Counted from the stretch's first letter, positions 54,766-63,902 are shown. The stretch is DNA of 64,000 bases from JAJQBJ01 sp964387095 (GCA_964387095.1 CAYLVH010000002.1:1-64000); one strand, 5' to 3'. Numbers and translations are program-made. The notes: a model not told the origin generated them from the sequence alone.

Positions 54766-55560
54766 TCAGCACAAAACCCGCCAAACCAGATACCATATAA
54801 AAAGCAGAAGCAGCAGAACGGGGATTGCCACATCAAGCCCCAAGGTCAGATTGTACAGGATCGAGCCATACCCCATCCGATCCGTTATCACCACTGCGGC
54901 GGTCAGGAGCGCAGTGGACAGGAAGGACTTTGTCAGGGTCCGGCCCACCAAATTCCCGGAGAAGAATCCCAGTACAAGCCCCAGGAGGGGGTTAAGCAGA
55001 TGGAAAATCAGCTTAATCAGGGTCAGGATCAACAGCACACCGATTGCGCAGAAGATCACCACCGGGAGCCAGTCCGCAAATCCATCCGGCAAATAGGTGC
55101 GGAGCAGATAATCCGTGCCATAGTTGACCAGCAGCGCCCCGGCAATCACCACCACTTCCAGCAGCCACCAGACGAAGAAATTCCGCTTCCGCCTCCGAAT
55201 CAGGAAGTCCTGCGCCAGATTGATGAAGAAAGCCATAACAAAGAGCTTTGCCATCTCAACAAAGAAGCGGCTAAAATCGGTTTTCATAACGGCATAAAGG
55301 CTGTGATAGTCCACTACGTCCCCAATAAAGGGCAGCGCGCTCAGGAACAGCTGGTTCTGGGCCTCATAGCCCATAATACACACGGCAACGACATAAATAA
55401 AAATGATCGCCAGGCACGCGCTGGCCGCCCGGGGCATATCCACAATAGCATGGCATATGAACCGCAGGATAATGCCCACAATCAGCATCGCCAGCGCAAG
55501 GACCAGCAACGTTTTCAGGGCGGTTTCGTTTTCCACAATACTAAGTAGAAACTCCGACAT
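54766..55560 (-). CDS. Seven-TM integral membrane protein, unrecognised
   Basis: 264 residues with about seven hydrophobic helices: 18-35, 46-63, 103-121, 128-147, 163-188, 212-226 and 241-260. A basic cytosolic loop RRRKRNFF lies before the fourth. I do not recognise the family; it has no clear rhomboid or other protease motif. Between the XRE regulator and clpP with an AAGGAG ribosome binding site, it is likely the membrane partner of the ClpP/AAA complex. Confidence 0.65.
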   Translation of the reverse strand: MSEFLLSIVENETALKTLLVLALAMLIVGIILRFICHAIVDMPRAASACLAIIFIYVVAVCIMGYEAQNQLFLSALPFIGDVVDYHSLYAVMKTDFSRFFVEMAKLFVMAFFINLAQDFLIRRRKRNFFVWWLLEVVVIAGALLVNYGTDYLLRTYLPDGFADWLPVVIFCAIGVLLILTLIKLIFHLLNPLLGLVLGFFSGNLVGRTLTKSFLSTALLTAAVVITDRMGYGSILYNLTLGLDVAIPVLLLLLFIWYLVWRVLC

Positions 55561-55575
55561 GACTCCAACTCCTTT

Positions 55576-56025
55576 TCAGCTTTCGTCTTCACGGATATGC
55601 TGCATTGCCCACAGCTTAATGGCCAGGGCGGCGTCGATCAATTGATCCATCTGGCCCACGACGCGGCGAAACGCCTCCTGCTCATCCCCGTCCACTCTGC
55701 CGTTGGCGGCAATTCGGATGATCTCCTTCTGGAGCCCGTCCGCCTGCCCCAAAATGTCCAGCAGCTGCAGGGACACCCGATCCAGATTCTCCAAATTGAC
55801 CTGCCGGAAGATCCGTTTCCCGATCTCACAGCAGGTTGCGCAATAAGTATTGTACAGCTTCGGCGCCCGGTAGCGCTTTGCCATGGCCACCACCTCTTGG
55901 TCGGTGGGCTTCTGATTTCCGGTCTCGATCCGGCTCAGCTTCGCCCGGTCCATGAGCATATCTGCCGCCGCCTGTTCCTGAGACAGGCCCGCCGCAATCC
56001 GGGCCTTTTGATATTCCGTCGACAT
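55576..56025 (-). CDS. XRE-family transcriptional regulator
   Basis: 149 residues: an N-terminal helix-turn-helix of lambda-repressor type (ARIAAGLSQEQAAADMLMDR, AKLSRIETG) and a helical C-terminal part with a cysteine pair in NTYCATCCEIGKRIF, which could bind a metal or sense redox. It is the first gene of the XRE-membrane-ClpP-AAA-YbjN operon. Its promoter is overlapped by an inverted repeat, suggesting autorepression. Confidence 0.85.
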   Translation of the reverse strand: MSTEYQKARIAAGLSQEQAAADMLMDRAKLSRIETGNQKPTDQEVVAMAKRYRAPKLYNTYCATCCEIGKRIFRQVNLENLDRVSLQLLDILGQADGLQKEIIRIAANGRVDGDEQEAFRRVVGQMDQLIDAALAIKLWAMQHIREDES

Positions 56026-56043
56026 AGTCCTTCCCCATTTCTA

Positions 56044-56084
56044 TGATATGCTGACATTATATCAAATCCGCCCTTTTTTGACAA
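56044..56084 (-). promoter_or_regulatory. Promoter and candidate operator of the XRE-ClpP operon
   Basis: TTGTCA (56084-56079) and TATAAT (56061-56056) are 17 bp apart on the minus strand. An inverted repeat TGATAT-N9-ATATCA (56044-56064) covers the -10 element and the start site, a suitable site for the XRE protein. Confidence 0.75.
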
Positions 56085-56188
56085 TTCATTCTACCCTGGA
56101 TGTAATTTCATTTTATCATCGGTTGTGCCCGAAGGCCATGGGCGCTTTTGCACATTTCCAGCCCTTTCGTGCGTTTCTTGCTACAAAC

Positions 56189-56232
56189 AGCCTGCAAGCT
56201 GAAAGCATGCCCAAGAAACGGGCAGGCTTTTC
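56189..56232 (-). terminator. Weak stem-loop after the polysaccharide operon
   Basis: AGCCTGC/GCAGGCT with a 26-nt loop containing a TGCCC/GGGCA pair, directly at the end of the glycerophosphotransferase gene. The T-run favours the plus strand; its role for the leftward operon is uncertain. Confidence 0.35.
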
Positions 56233-56233
56233 C

Positions 56234-57370
56234 TCAGTTCAGCTTATCTAAAATCCAATCCGCGCAGCGCTCCGCCCCGCATCCGTCGGCGCATAGACCG
56301 ACCTGCTCCTGGAATCCATCCAAACGCTTCTGATAGGCGGCGTCGTCGAAGCTCATAATCAGCTCCTCCAGATGATCATTGTCCTCCGCCAGGCCGAAGG
56401 GCAGCTGATCCAGTGGGAAATAAAAGTTCCGGTCGCCGCGGTAGGCATTGATATCCGTGGCAAACTGGAAGCAGGGGCGGCGGGTCAGCATAAAATCAAA
56501 CATCAGAGAGGAGTAATCCGAGATGACCACATCCGCTGCGGCCAACAGCTCCTGCATATCGGGGTAGGGGGAGGCGTCGAAGGTGGTCTCCCCATCGAAG
56601 GACAGGTTGGTGGCCAGCTCCATAATGTTGGGATGCAGGCGGATCAGCACCGCGAATCGGCCGCCAAAGCGCTTCTCACACGCCTGGCGCAGCCGAAAAT
56701 AGTCCACACTGTAGGGCTCCAGGGAGTGATCCGCCCGGAAGGTGGGGGCATACAGCACGATCTTACAGTCCTCCGGGAGGCCAAATTTCCGGCGCACCGC
56801 CTGATAAACCTCCGGATCACCGCGCACCAGCATGTCATTTCTGGGGGAGCCAAACTTCTCCACCTGGCCGTCATACCAGAAGGAATTCCGGTAAATACCC
56901 GTCATAAAGTCGGAATCCGAGACAATCAGGTCGGTCTGGGCGGAGTCCCGCATGGCATAGGCCTCAAACTCCGGGGGCAGCTTATCCGCCACGTCCCGCT
57001 CGATCCGTTTCAGGGCAAAGCCATGCCAGGTTTGCAGATAAACCTGACCCGGCTTCTTAAAACGCGCCCCTTTGCGGCAGTTATCCAGCCAGACTTTAGC
57101 AGTGCTCAGCTCCAGATAGCGCCTGAGGGAATTGTATTCGCAGGCAGTAATTTTTTCAGGCAGGGACGCCGCAGCCTCCGGGCCCTTGGTCAGCCAGACC
57201 AGCTTCACACCGGCATCCCGCTTTAGAAGCTCCTCCGCAATGGCCTTCAGATTATCTCCATAGCCCCGCCCGTAGTAGTTGGAAATGACGACCTTTCTTC
57301 CATCCACTGGCATGAGTCGCCCCAGCATCCAGGCGGCGCCAATCAACAGTTTTTGAAAGGGATTGTCCAC
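56234..57370 (-). CDS. CDP-glycerol glycerophosphotransferase (TagB/TagF-like)
   Basis: Adds glycerol phosphate to a teichoic-acid or capsule acceptor. The 378-residue protein has YLQTWHGFALKRIERD and the CDP-glycerol-site pattern SDYSSLMFDFML with RLHPNIME, all typical. GTG start at 57370 with AAGGAG nine bases upstream. Last gene of the polysaccharide operon, so the polymer is probably decorated with glycerol phosphate. Primase versus polymerase activity cannot be told; the short length suggests single addition. Confidence 0.9.
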   Translation of the reverse strand: MDNPFQKLLIGAAWMLGRLMPVDGRKVVISNYYGRGYGDNLKAIAEELLKRDAGVKLVWLTKGPEAAASLPEKITACEYNSLRRYLELSTAKVWLDNCRKGARFKKPGQVYLQTWHGFALKRIERDVADKLPPEFEAYAMRDSAQTDLIVSDSDFMTGIYRNSFWYDGQVEKFGSPRNDMLVRGDPEVYQAVRRKFGLPEDCKIVLYAPTFRADHSLEPYSVDYFRLRQACEKRFGGRFAVLIRLHPNIMELATNLSFDGETTFDASPYPDMQELLAAADVVISDYSSLMFDFMLTRRPCFQFATDINAYRGDRNFYFPLDQLPFGLAEDNDHLEELIMSFDDAAYQKRLDGFQEQVGLCADGCGAERCADWILDKLN

Positions 57371-57373
57371 AGC

Positions 57374-58645
57374 TTATGACTCCTTTTCAGGGGGTGTTTT
57401 CAAACGGTCACGGTGAATTACGATCACCACAACGCGGAAGGCCAAAATTGCGGTCTCCGCAATGGAAACCAGGATTCCCAAGGTGATCATATTCATGTGT
57501 CCACTGAAATACAGCACCACCAAATTGATGATGTGCAGGATAGAACCAAATACCACAGAATAGTTTGCGTACTTGCTCAGGCCCATGGCGCTCAGGGTGG
57601 GGAAGCCCAGAACATAGCTGGGGAGGATGACCACAACCACTGGCAGCATGGCCCGCAGGACCGGGGCGACCAGGCCGTATTCCGCGCCAAAAAACCAGAG
57701 GCAAAGGGGTTCAGCCCAGATAAACACCACGGCGCAGCCTGCGATGATGACCGGCATAGTGACTAGAAGCACCTTTTTCACCAGCTTAAAGTCCCGGTTC
57801 TTGGTCATGTAGGGATACAGGCTGTCAGAGACCGGGGACAGGCCGTTTTTGGCGGTGGTGATCAGCCTATCCGCGCAGGAGTAAAACGCCGTCACCGTGC
57901 CGGCGGAGAGGATATCCAGGATGATGGTATTGGCAGCGGTATACGCCGTACTGGCAATCCGGGACTGAAAAAAGGTCATAGACTGTCTCAGATTCTTCCA
58001 GATATCCCGGATAGAGCATTTGGTGAAATGGACATCCAGTCTCCGGAACAGGTGTACATAGACGCCCAAAAGGGCCACCGTATTCCCGATAATATTCAGG
58101 ATGGGAATCAAATAGTAGTCGCCGGGGCTGCGCAGCAGCAGGAAAATCATAACCGTAAAGAAGAGCTTAATCAGCACCGTCCGGATGGTGATGGCGCTCA
58201 TCTGCTCAATTCCCCGGTACAGATAGTCCGGAATCAGGGAATTGACTGCGGTGGCAATGAAAAACAGGAAAAAGAACAGGGTATTCCCCTGCCAATTGGG
58301 CACCAGCCGGCACAGGATCAGCAGGGCGATGCCGCTCAGCACCGTCAGCAGGAGCTTATTCATGGTCACCGCAGTGAAAATCTTGGACAGCCGCTTTTTG
58401 TCCTCCCGATGCTGAGAAACCTCCTCCGTGGCGGACAGAATAAAGCCAAAGTCAATAATCAGCTGAAAATAGACCATGATGGCCGTGGCGACCCCCAGCA
58501 GGCCATATTTCTCCGTTTGCAGCACCCGGGTCTCAAAAGGCACCACAATAAAGCTCATCAGGTAGGTGGAAAAGGTCAGAATATAGAGCATCACTGTATT
58601 TTTCAGCAGGATGCCCTTCTTACTGGTCAATTGAAAGCGTTTCAA
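57374..58645 (-). CDS. Polysaccharide flippase, Wzx/MATE type
   Basis: Membrane exporter of lipid-linked repeat units. 423 residues with about 12 helices, a hydrophobic protein with MSFIVVPFETRVLQTEKYGL near the start, typical of Wzx/RfbX-like flippases. TTG start (58645). It stands between the GT2 gene and the glycerophosphotransferase gene, three bases from the latter. Confidence 0.87.
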   Translation of the reverse strand: MKRFQLTSKKGILLKNTVMLYILTFSTYLMSFIVVPFETRVLQTEKYGLLGVATAIMVYFQLIIDFGFILSATEEVSQHREDKKRLSKIFTAVTMNKLLLTVLSGIALLILCRLVPNWQGNTLFFFLFFIATAVNSLIPDYLYRGIEQMSAITIRTVLIKLFFTVMIFLLLRSPGDYYLIPILNIIGNTVALLGVYVHLFRRLDVHFTKCSIRDIWKNLRQSMTFFQSRIASTAYTAANTIILDILSAGTVTAFYSCADRLITTAKNGLSPVSDSLYPYMTKNRDFKLVKKVLLVTMPVIIAGCAVVFIWAEPLCLWFFGAEYGLVAPVLRAMLPVVVVILPSYVLGFPTLSAMGLSKYANYSVVFGSILHIINLVVLYFSGHMNMITLGILVSIAETAILAFRVVVIVIHRDRLKTPPEKES

Positions 58646-58659
58646 AACAGAGGTTCCTT

Positions 58660-59643
58660 TCAGTGCAAATGGTCTTTGATTTGGAACATCAGGCGAATGA
58701 TCCCGTACTGTTTCCGTTTCAGCAGCTTGATCAGCAGCTTATGCTGACGGGGAAGCTGCCGCAAATAGGGGTTCTCTTGAAAATCCGGGAATCTCTCCCA
58801 CACAAAATCCAGGAACTCCCGGAGCAGAGGGTGCTTGGGGTCAATGCGAAGGACCCGCACAGAGGCGGCCAAATATACATGGTCAACCGTCAAGCGGGAC
58901 AGCTCCTGATAATAGGTTTCAAACAGCCCCTGCTGCTGATACCAGCCCAGCAGGTCCTCAAAGGCGTCGAGGATCTCCCGGCTGCGCTCCACATTCACGT
59001 TCCGGGTGATGGAGCCCTCCCGCACCACATAGCGGTAAAAGGTCTCCGGCACATAGACGATGCTCTTTGCCAGGGCAAACAGCTTTGTGGTGGTTCGGAT
59101 ATCCTCATACCAGACCCGTTTCGGGAAGCGGATGCCCGATTCCAGAAAGAGGCTTCTCTTCCAGAGCCGGTTCCAGGCATTGGGCGCAGCCAGCAGCAGT
59201 CCCTTAACCTCTCCCAGGGTAAACACCCGCCCCTCTGGCAGGTTATCCAAATGGCGCTCCGTCAGCCTTCCATTTTCATCCATCACGAAGCCAAAGGTGA
59301 CAATATCACTGCTGTATTCCCCTACAACAGCCCGCAGCTGTTCCAGGGTTTCCGGCGCAAGGTAATCATCGCTGTCAACAAAAAGCAGATACTCCCCCGC
59401 CGCGGCCTCAATTCCGGTATTCCGGGCGCCGCCCAACCCCTGGTTTTCCTGGTGGATCACCCGGATCAGCTCTGGGTGGGCCGCCGCATAATCATCGCAG
59501 AGGGGGCCGCTGGCCCCGTCTGTGGAGCCGTCATCCACCAGGATCATTTCGCAGTCCCGGCAGTCCTGTACCAGGATGGAATCCACACACTTTGCCAGAT
59601 AATCCTTCACATTGTAGACAGGGATAATGATACTGAATTTCAT
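58660..59643 (-). CDS. Family 2 glycosyltransferase
   Basis: Inverting GT-A transferase of surface-polysaccharide assembly. IIPVYNVKDYLAKCVDSIL near the start, LVDDGSTDGASGPL and LFVDSDDYL are the nucleotide-sugar motifs. 327 residues. Its start overlaps the stop of the polymerase gene by four bases, and the flippase follows 14 bp later. Sugar and acceptor unknown. Confidence 0.9.
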   Translation of the reverse strand: MKFSIIIPVYNVKDYLAKCVDSILVQDCRDCEMILVDDGSTDGASGPLCDDYAAAHPELIRVIHQENQGLGGARNTGIEAAAGEYLLFVDSDDYLAPETLEQLRAVVGEYSSDIVTFGFVMDENGRLTERHLDNLPEGRVFTLGEVKGLLLAAPNAWNRLWKRSLFLESGIRFPKRVWYEDIRTTTKLFALAKSIVYVPETFYRYVVREGSITRNVNVERSREILDAFEDLLGWYQQQGLFETYYQELSRLTVDHVYLAASVRVLRIDPKHPLLREFLDFVWERFPDFQENPYLRQLPRQHKLLIKLLKRKQYGIIRLMFQIKDHLH

Positions 59644-61130
59644 GCCTTGCTCTGCCCCTCCCCAACTTCCGGCGCTTCATATCGCCTCATCTTGATTAAA
59701 TAATAGATCATCGCCAGCACGATGGACAGATAGAAGGAGGAATTTGGCCTGCGGAGCACGCCTGCTGTGCAGTAGGCATAGACCAACGCCAGGCAGAAGG
59801 ACATGCCCACCGCAGCCGCTTCCACCGTGAAGTACTTCTTAAAGTCCTTAACCAGGCATTTTATGATATTCACTATGAAATACGCCAGGAATGCAATCAT
59901 CAGGGCCAGGCCCACTCCGCCAGTTAGGAAGAAGACGCCATGGAAGTCATTTTCCACGTCATAGACCGTGTCATTCCAGGTCATGCGGGACAGCTCCATG
60001 CCAAACAGCCGGGAGGCAAAGGGATGCTCTTCCATCAGCAGCTCACAGTAAACAATTTTCGCCCGGCGGACTGCGGTGATGGTGGAAATGGTGGAGGAAT
60101 AATCATAAATCTCCATAATCCGCTCTGTGCCAAAACGCTCACACAGGTTGGCGCAGTAATACTCATAGATGACCTTCAATGCCTGGATGCGCTTCCACTC
60201 GGCCAGGGGATCCTCCTCTTCCTCGTCAGACTCCTCCGGAATTTCATCCTCCAGGTCGTCCTCCGCCCGCTGGATCATAATTGCAGCGTCGCCCTGCTTG
60301 CTGGACATGGAGTCATTATAAATATTTTGATTCTGATACATCGGGGACAGCTTGATACAGCACACACAGGTCGCCAGACCCGCCACCAGCACGGCAATAT
60401 GGAACCAGGATACCTTTTTCGTCAGGACCATGGTCAAAATCAAACCCACCGTGATGACTGCAATGGCCAGAAACGCCAACCGGGTTCCAATGAAATAGAG
60501 TTGAAGAAACGCCGCCGCCGTGGTCAACACAAACAGGGGTTTGTTCCCCTTCCGGAATGCCAGTGCCACCACAACGGGAGAGAGCAGGCTCATGATGGCG
60601 CTCTGAGCATTGGTGGTGGAAAACCATCCAAGAATCCCCACCCCGCTGCGATAGGTGGTGTAGGCAGTTCCGGTGAGAACCGCCAGCGCCACGGAAGCAG
60701 AGATAATCCAGAAGTTTGTAATCAAGCCGTTCTCAATGGCCTTATAGCACCGGTCATTGGCCCGCATAAAGGAGACAAAGCAAAATACAAACAGCGGCAT
60801 CTGAGCAACCCGAATGAAGTTGGTCACGTCGCCGACGGGATCCTGATATCCCACATAAAAACAGGTGGCGCAGTGTCCGATCAGCAGCGCCGCACAGACC
60901 GCGGCAGCAATCCCGTATGCTTTTTTTCTCCGGGAAACGCTAAACCCCAGGACAGCCACAACCACAAGCACCCCAAACCGCAAAAGAAGGGTCAGGGTAT
61001 TCCCCATCCCGAGCTGAGCAGTCCAATAGGAAAGGATATCCATCAAGGGCTGTAGGACAAAAACGACAAACGTCAGAAGGGGCAGATGAGTTTTAATCCA
61101 ATTCATTGGACTTTTATTTGTTGTGGACAT
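59640..61130 (-). CDS. O-antigen ligase/Wzy-like polymerase, copy 1
   Basis: About 11-12 membrane helices in 496 residues, with a large loop (about 265-385) that contains a run of acidic residues (EDDLEDEIPEESDEEEEDP). VVFVLQPLMDILSYWTAQL near the start and TAGVLRRPNSSFYLSIVLAM at the C-terminus are shared with the next gene upstream, so the two are paralogs. Starts at ATG 61130, AAGGAG ten bases upstream. Likely polymerises or ligates the repeat unit. Confidence 0.8.
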   Translation of the reverse strand: MSTTNKSPMNWIKTHLPLLTFVVFVLQPLMDILSYWTAQLGMGNTLTLLLRFGVLVVVAVLGFSVSRRKKAYGIAAAVCAALLIGHCATCFYVGYQDPVGDVTNFIRVAQMPLFVFCFVSFMRANDRCYKAIENGLITNFWIISASVALAVLTGTAYTTYRSGVGILGWFSTTNAQSAIMSLLSPVVVALAFRKGNKPLFVLTTAAAFLQLYFIGTRLAFLAIAVITVGLILTMVLTKKVSWFHIAVLVAGLATCVCCIKLSPMYQNQNIYNDSMSSKQGDAAIMIQRAEDDLEDEIPEESDEEEEDPLAEWKRIQALKVIYEYYCANLCERFGTERIMEIYDYSSTISTITAVRRAKIVYCELLMEEHPFASRLFGMELSRMTWNDTVYDVENDFHGVFFLTGGVGLALMIAFLAYFIVNIIKCLVKDFKKYFTVEAAAVGMSFCLALVYAYCTAGVLRRPNSSFYLSIVLAMIYYLIKMRRYEAPEVGEGQSKA

Positions 61131-62565
61131 GGGTCTTTTTCTCCTTTGTATCGTCATAGCGTTTCACAAAAATCAAATACCAGATCACGGCAAGCACAAG
61201 GGACAGGTAGAAGGAGGCATTGGGCCGCCGCAGTATGCCAGCTGTAAAATAGGCATGTGCCAGCCCCATGCACAGCGCGACTCCGCAAGCCCCCGCCGTC
61301 ACGGTGAAGTATCGCTTTGGGTTTTTGACCAACGCCCAAATAATAATCGCCAAAAAATAAAGCAAAAACAGGCAGAAACAGGCCAGCCCCCCATAACCAT
61401 AAAGATATAGAATGCCGTGAAAGTCGTTTTCCACGTCATAGCAATAGTCCTCAAAGGTCATCTCGCTGTAACAGAGTCCAAACACCCTACTGACTGCGGG
61501 ATAGTCCTCCAGGATCAGGCGGCAGTAATTCAGCTTCATCAACCGCACGTTGGCTATGTCAGAGGCGCTTTCCGATTTCTCATAAATCTCCGCCACCCGT
61601 TCAAGGCCAAAGCGGTCCGTTAAGCCCCCCAGATATTCCTCGTAGGCGTAGGTCAAATATTCATAGCCGTCCTGGCCGAACTCCTCTTTGCCCTGCTCCA
61701 CAAGGGCGGTGATATCCTCCTGCTTCAGAACCGCATTTTCATCTACCCGGTTCTGGTTTATATTCATGGGGGAGATCTGATACCCAATGCCGCACAGAAT
61801 TGCGCAAATTAAAATCGCAGCCGCCGGGGCGGGCTTTAATTTCCGGCAGACCGCCCAAGTGAATACCGTCCCTGCCGCCACCACAAAGATGGCCAGGTAG
61901 GCCAACCTGGTGGCCAGCAGATACAGCTCCGCAAAGCCGATGACCGCAACCAGCACGATCAGCCAGCCCTTTCCCCGCCGCAGGGCGGCACACAGGGCCA
62001 GCGGGAAGATCATGGAGAGGATGGCGCTCTGGCTATTGGCAAAATAGAACCAGCCCAGCAGGCCGATTTCCTTGTTGGGATAGGTATAAGGGTTGGTACC
62101 CGTCACCAGGCTCAACAGCTCCACCGCCGCGATGATAAAAAAGGCCAGCAATATGCCCTTTCCCAGCTCTTCAACGCCGGTTTCACAGGCCCTGAGAAAT
62201 GAGATGAAGGCCAGCGTAAACAGCGGGATCTGAGCGACCCGGATGAAGTTCGTAAAATCCTCAAAGAGAACGGCTATGTTCAGCGCCGTCCCCGCCCGGA
62301 CGCACGCATAGAGGTGGCATCCGTACAACACCGCACAAATGCCCAACGCAATCCAATAAACCCGCTTTTTATTCGAAATGTAAATCGCCGCCGCAAGGGT
62401 GCCCACCAGCAGCAACATGCGCAGCCCCATTGTGACAACGCTGCCGTATTTGACTTCCTGCGTCCAATAGGACACCACATCCATCACCGGCTGAATTGCA
62501 CAGAGGAAGACCAGCAGTCCGGGCAGCCAATCATATTGTTTTTTCCGACGTTGAGCAGTTTCCAT
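61114..62565 (-). CDS. O-antigen ligase/Wzy-like polymerase, copy 2
   Basis: Multi-helix membrane protein (483 residues from ATG 62565, AAGGA eight bases upstream). It begins LLVFLCAIQPVMDVVSYWTQ and ends TAGILRRPNASFYLSLVLA, matching copy 1 in order and content; the cytosolic/extracellular loop is shorter and less acidic. Its stop overlaps the start of copy 1 by 17 bases. The pair probably arose by tandem duplication and may act on two polymers or in two steps. Confidence 0.8.
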   Translation of the reverse strand: METAQRRKKQYDWLPGLLVFLCAIQPVMDVVSYWTQEVKYGSVVTMGLRMLLLVGTLAAAIYISNKKRVYWIALGICAVLYGCHLYACVRAGTALNIAVLFEDFTNFIRVAQIPLFTLAFISFLRACETGVEELGKGILLAFFIIAAVELLSLVTGTNPYTYPNKEIGLLGWFYFANSQSAILSMIFPLALCAALRRGKGWLIVLVAVIGFAELYLLATRLAYLAIFVVAAGTVFTWAVCRKLKPAPAAAILICAILCGIGYQISPMNINQNRVDENAVLKQEDITALVEQGKEEFGQDGYEYLTYAYEEYLGGLTDRFGLERVAEIYEKSESASDIANVRLMKLNYCRLILEDYPAVSRVFGLCYSEMTFEDYCYDVENDFHGILYLYGYGGLACFCLFLLYFLAIIIWALVKNPKRYFTVTAGACGVALCMGLAHAYFTAGILRRPNASFYLSLVLAVIWYLIFVKRYDDTKEKKTHVHNK

Positions 62566-62608
62566 TGATTCGTTCCTTTTTATCACTGAATGAAAAAGCC
62601 GCCCCGAA

Positions 62609-63682
62609 TCAGGATTTAGGAGCCGCTCCCTCCGCGAGACGTCGGATTCCAACCTTGATGCTCTCATTATACGCCTCAAGATTGTCGGGCTTCTTCTCCT
62701 GCTTTCCCGCGGAAACCAACGCAGATACCAGGTCCTCATAGCCCCGAAGGCCTTCACAGTACTTCTCCAGGTTCTTGGTGCAGTAAAGGGGCAGCCCCAC
62801 CACCATCGCCTCCATCAGGTTCAGCGGCTGGCCCTCGTAGCGGGAGGTGGAGATAAACGCATCCATCTTCTTCATATAGCAGAAGGGATTCCTCTGATAG
62901 CCCAACAGGGTCACCTTGTCTTCCAGCTTCAGGTCCTTCAATTGTTTCTCCAGGTTGGGCCGCTCCGGCCCGTCTCCTATGACGTAAAGCCGCAAATCGT
63001 CCCGCTGCCGGCACGCCTTGGCGAAAAGATCGAACATGATATCATAAGCCTTCTGGTGGTTGAGGTGCCCCACCGCCACGAAATTTATGCAGGACGGATC
63101 CACGGAGAAGCCCTCCGGCTCCTCCTCCGTCTTCTGGTGAATTTCGGTCACATCGATATAATTGGGAATGGCGGTATAGGCCTTATCCGTCATGCCGGAC
63201 ATCTTCTGAAAGGGTTCAATCAGGCTCTCGGATACGCCCACAAACTCGTCAAAATATTTGAATTTCTCCTTGAAGCAGACCCACAACACCCGATACTTCC
63301 ACTCATTTTTCAGCTTCAGCTCCACATCATTGTGGATCCACGACACCCGGTATTTGGCAGGAACCGTCACCGCTGCCACAGCACAGCAGGTCTGATAGGA
63401 GTTGAAATCAATTGCCACATCATACTCGGGAACGCCGGAAAAATCATACTTTGCCGCCCTCTTTGCCCATTCGAAGGGAATAAAGGAGTACCAGTGGGGC
63501 AGTGGTTTTAAATATTTTACTTGGAGCTGCTCAGGAAAGGTCACTTCCCAGAAGGCTGCTTTCATAAACAAATAGAGATGCACATCAAAACAGTCATAGT
63601 CAATATTCCGCAGAAGATTCACCAGTGACTTCTGAATTCCGCCAACGCTGAGATCGTACGAAAAAATCGCAATTCGCTTCAT
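62609..63682 (-). CDS. Family 4 glycosyltransferase
   Basis: Retaining GT-B transferase, 357 residues: IAIFSYDLSVGGIQKSLVNL at the N-terminus and the family EX7E motif in STSRYEGQPLNLMEAMVVGL near residue 280. It is the first gene of the surface-polysaccharide operon and is preceded by a consensus promoter and GGAGGAG. It may transfer the first or second sugar of the repeat unit; specificity unknown. Confidence 0.9.
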   Translation of the reverse strand: MKRIAIFSYDLSVGGIQKSLVNLLRNIDYDCFDVHLYLFMKAAFWEVTFPEQLQVKYLKPLPHWYSFIPFEWAKRAAKYDFSGVPEYDVAIDFNSYQTCCAVAAVTVPAKYRVSWIHNDVELKLKNEWKYRVLWVCFKEKFKYFDEFVGVSESLIEPFQKMSGMTDKAYTAIPNYIDVTEIHQKTEEEPEGFSVDPSCINFVAVGHLNHQKAYDIMFDLFAKACRQRDDLRLYVIGDGPERPNLEKQLKDLKLEDKVTLLGYQRNPFCYMKKMDAFISTSRYEGQPLNLMEAMVVGLPLYCTKNLEKYCEGLRGYEDLVSALVSAGKQEKKPDNLEAYNESIKVGIRRLAEGAAPKS

Positions 63683-63790
63683 TCCTGTGACTCCTCCTTC
63701 CCTCTGGATACGGATACATATGCGCCTTTCCTTCCTATTTCATGGAAAAAGGCAGAAAAGGTCATAATAGCCAATTTTCAAATATGGTTC

Positions 63791-63819
63791 ATTATAGCCC
63801 ACTTCCTATACAAAATCAA
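63791..63819 (-). promoter_or_regulatory. Promoter of the surface-polysaccharide operon
   Basis: TTGATT (63819-63814) and a perfect TATAAT (63796-63791) on the minus strand, 17 bp apart, about 109 bp before the first gene. Confidence 0.75.
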
Positions 63820-63845
63820 GCCTATTCTTCCCCGCAGTTTGCTTC

Positions 63846-63872
63846 ATAATTCCGCACTGCCCCGCATAGACT
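63846..63872 (+). promoter_or_regulatory. Candidate sigma-E promoter of spoIIID
   Basis: ATAATT (63846-63851), a 13-bp spacer and CATAGACT (63865-63872) resemble the mother-cell sigma-E consensus (-10 CATACANT), 31 bp before the spoIIID start. Known spoIIID genes are sigma-E dependent. Confidence 0.5.
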
Positions 63873-63902
63873 GGTGCCAGAACATTGTGAGGAGTGCTGC
63901 CA

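Noticed and set aside
47302..56025. Prophage or CRISPR association of the tubulin/ClpP locus
   Set aside because: No integrase, capsid, terminase or repeat array is visible in the window; base composition and codon use look like the neighbours.
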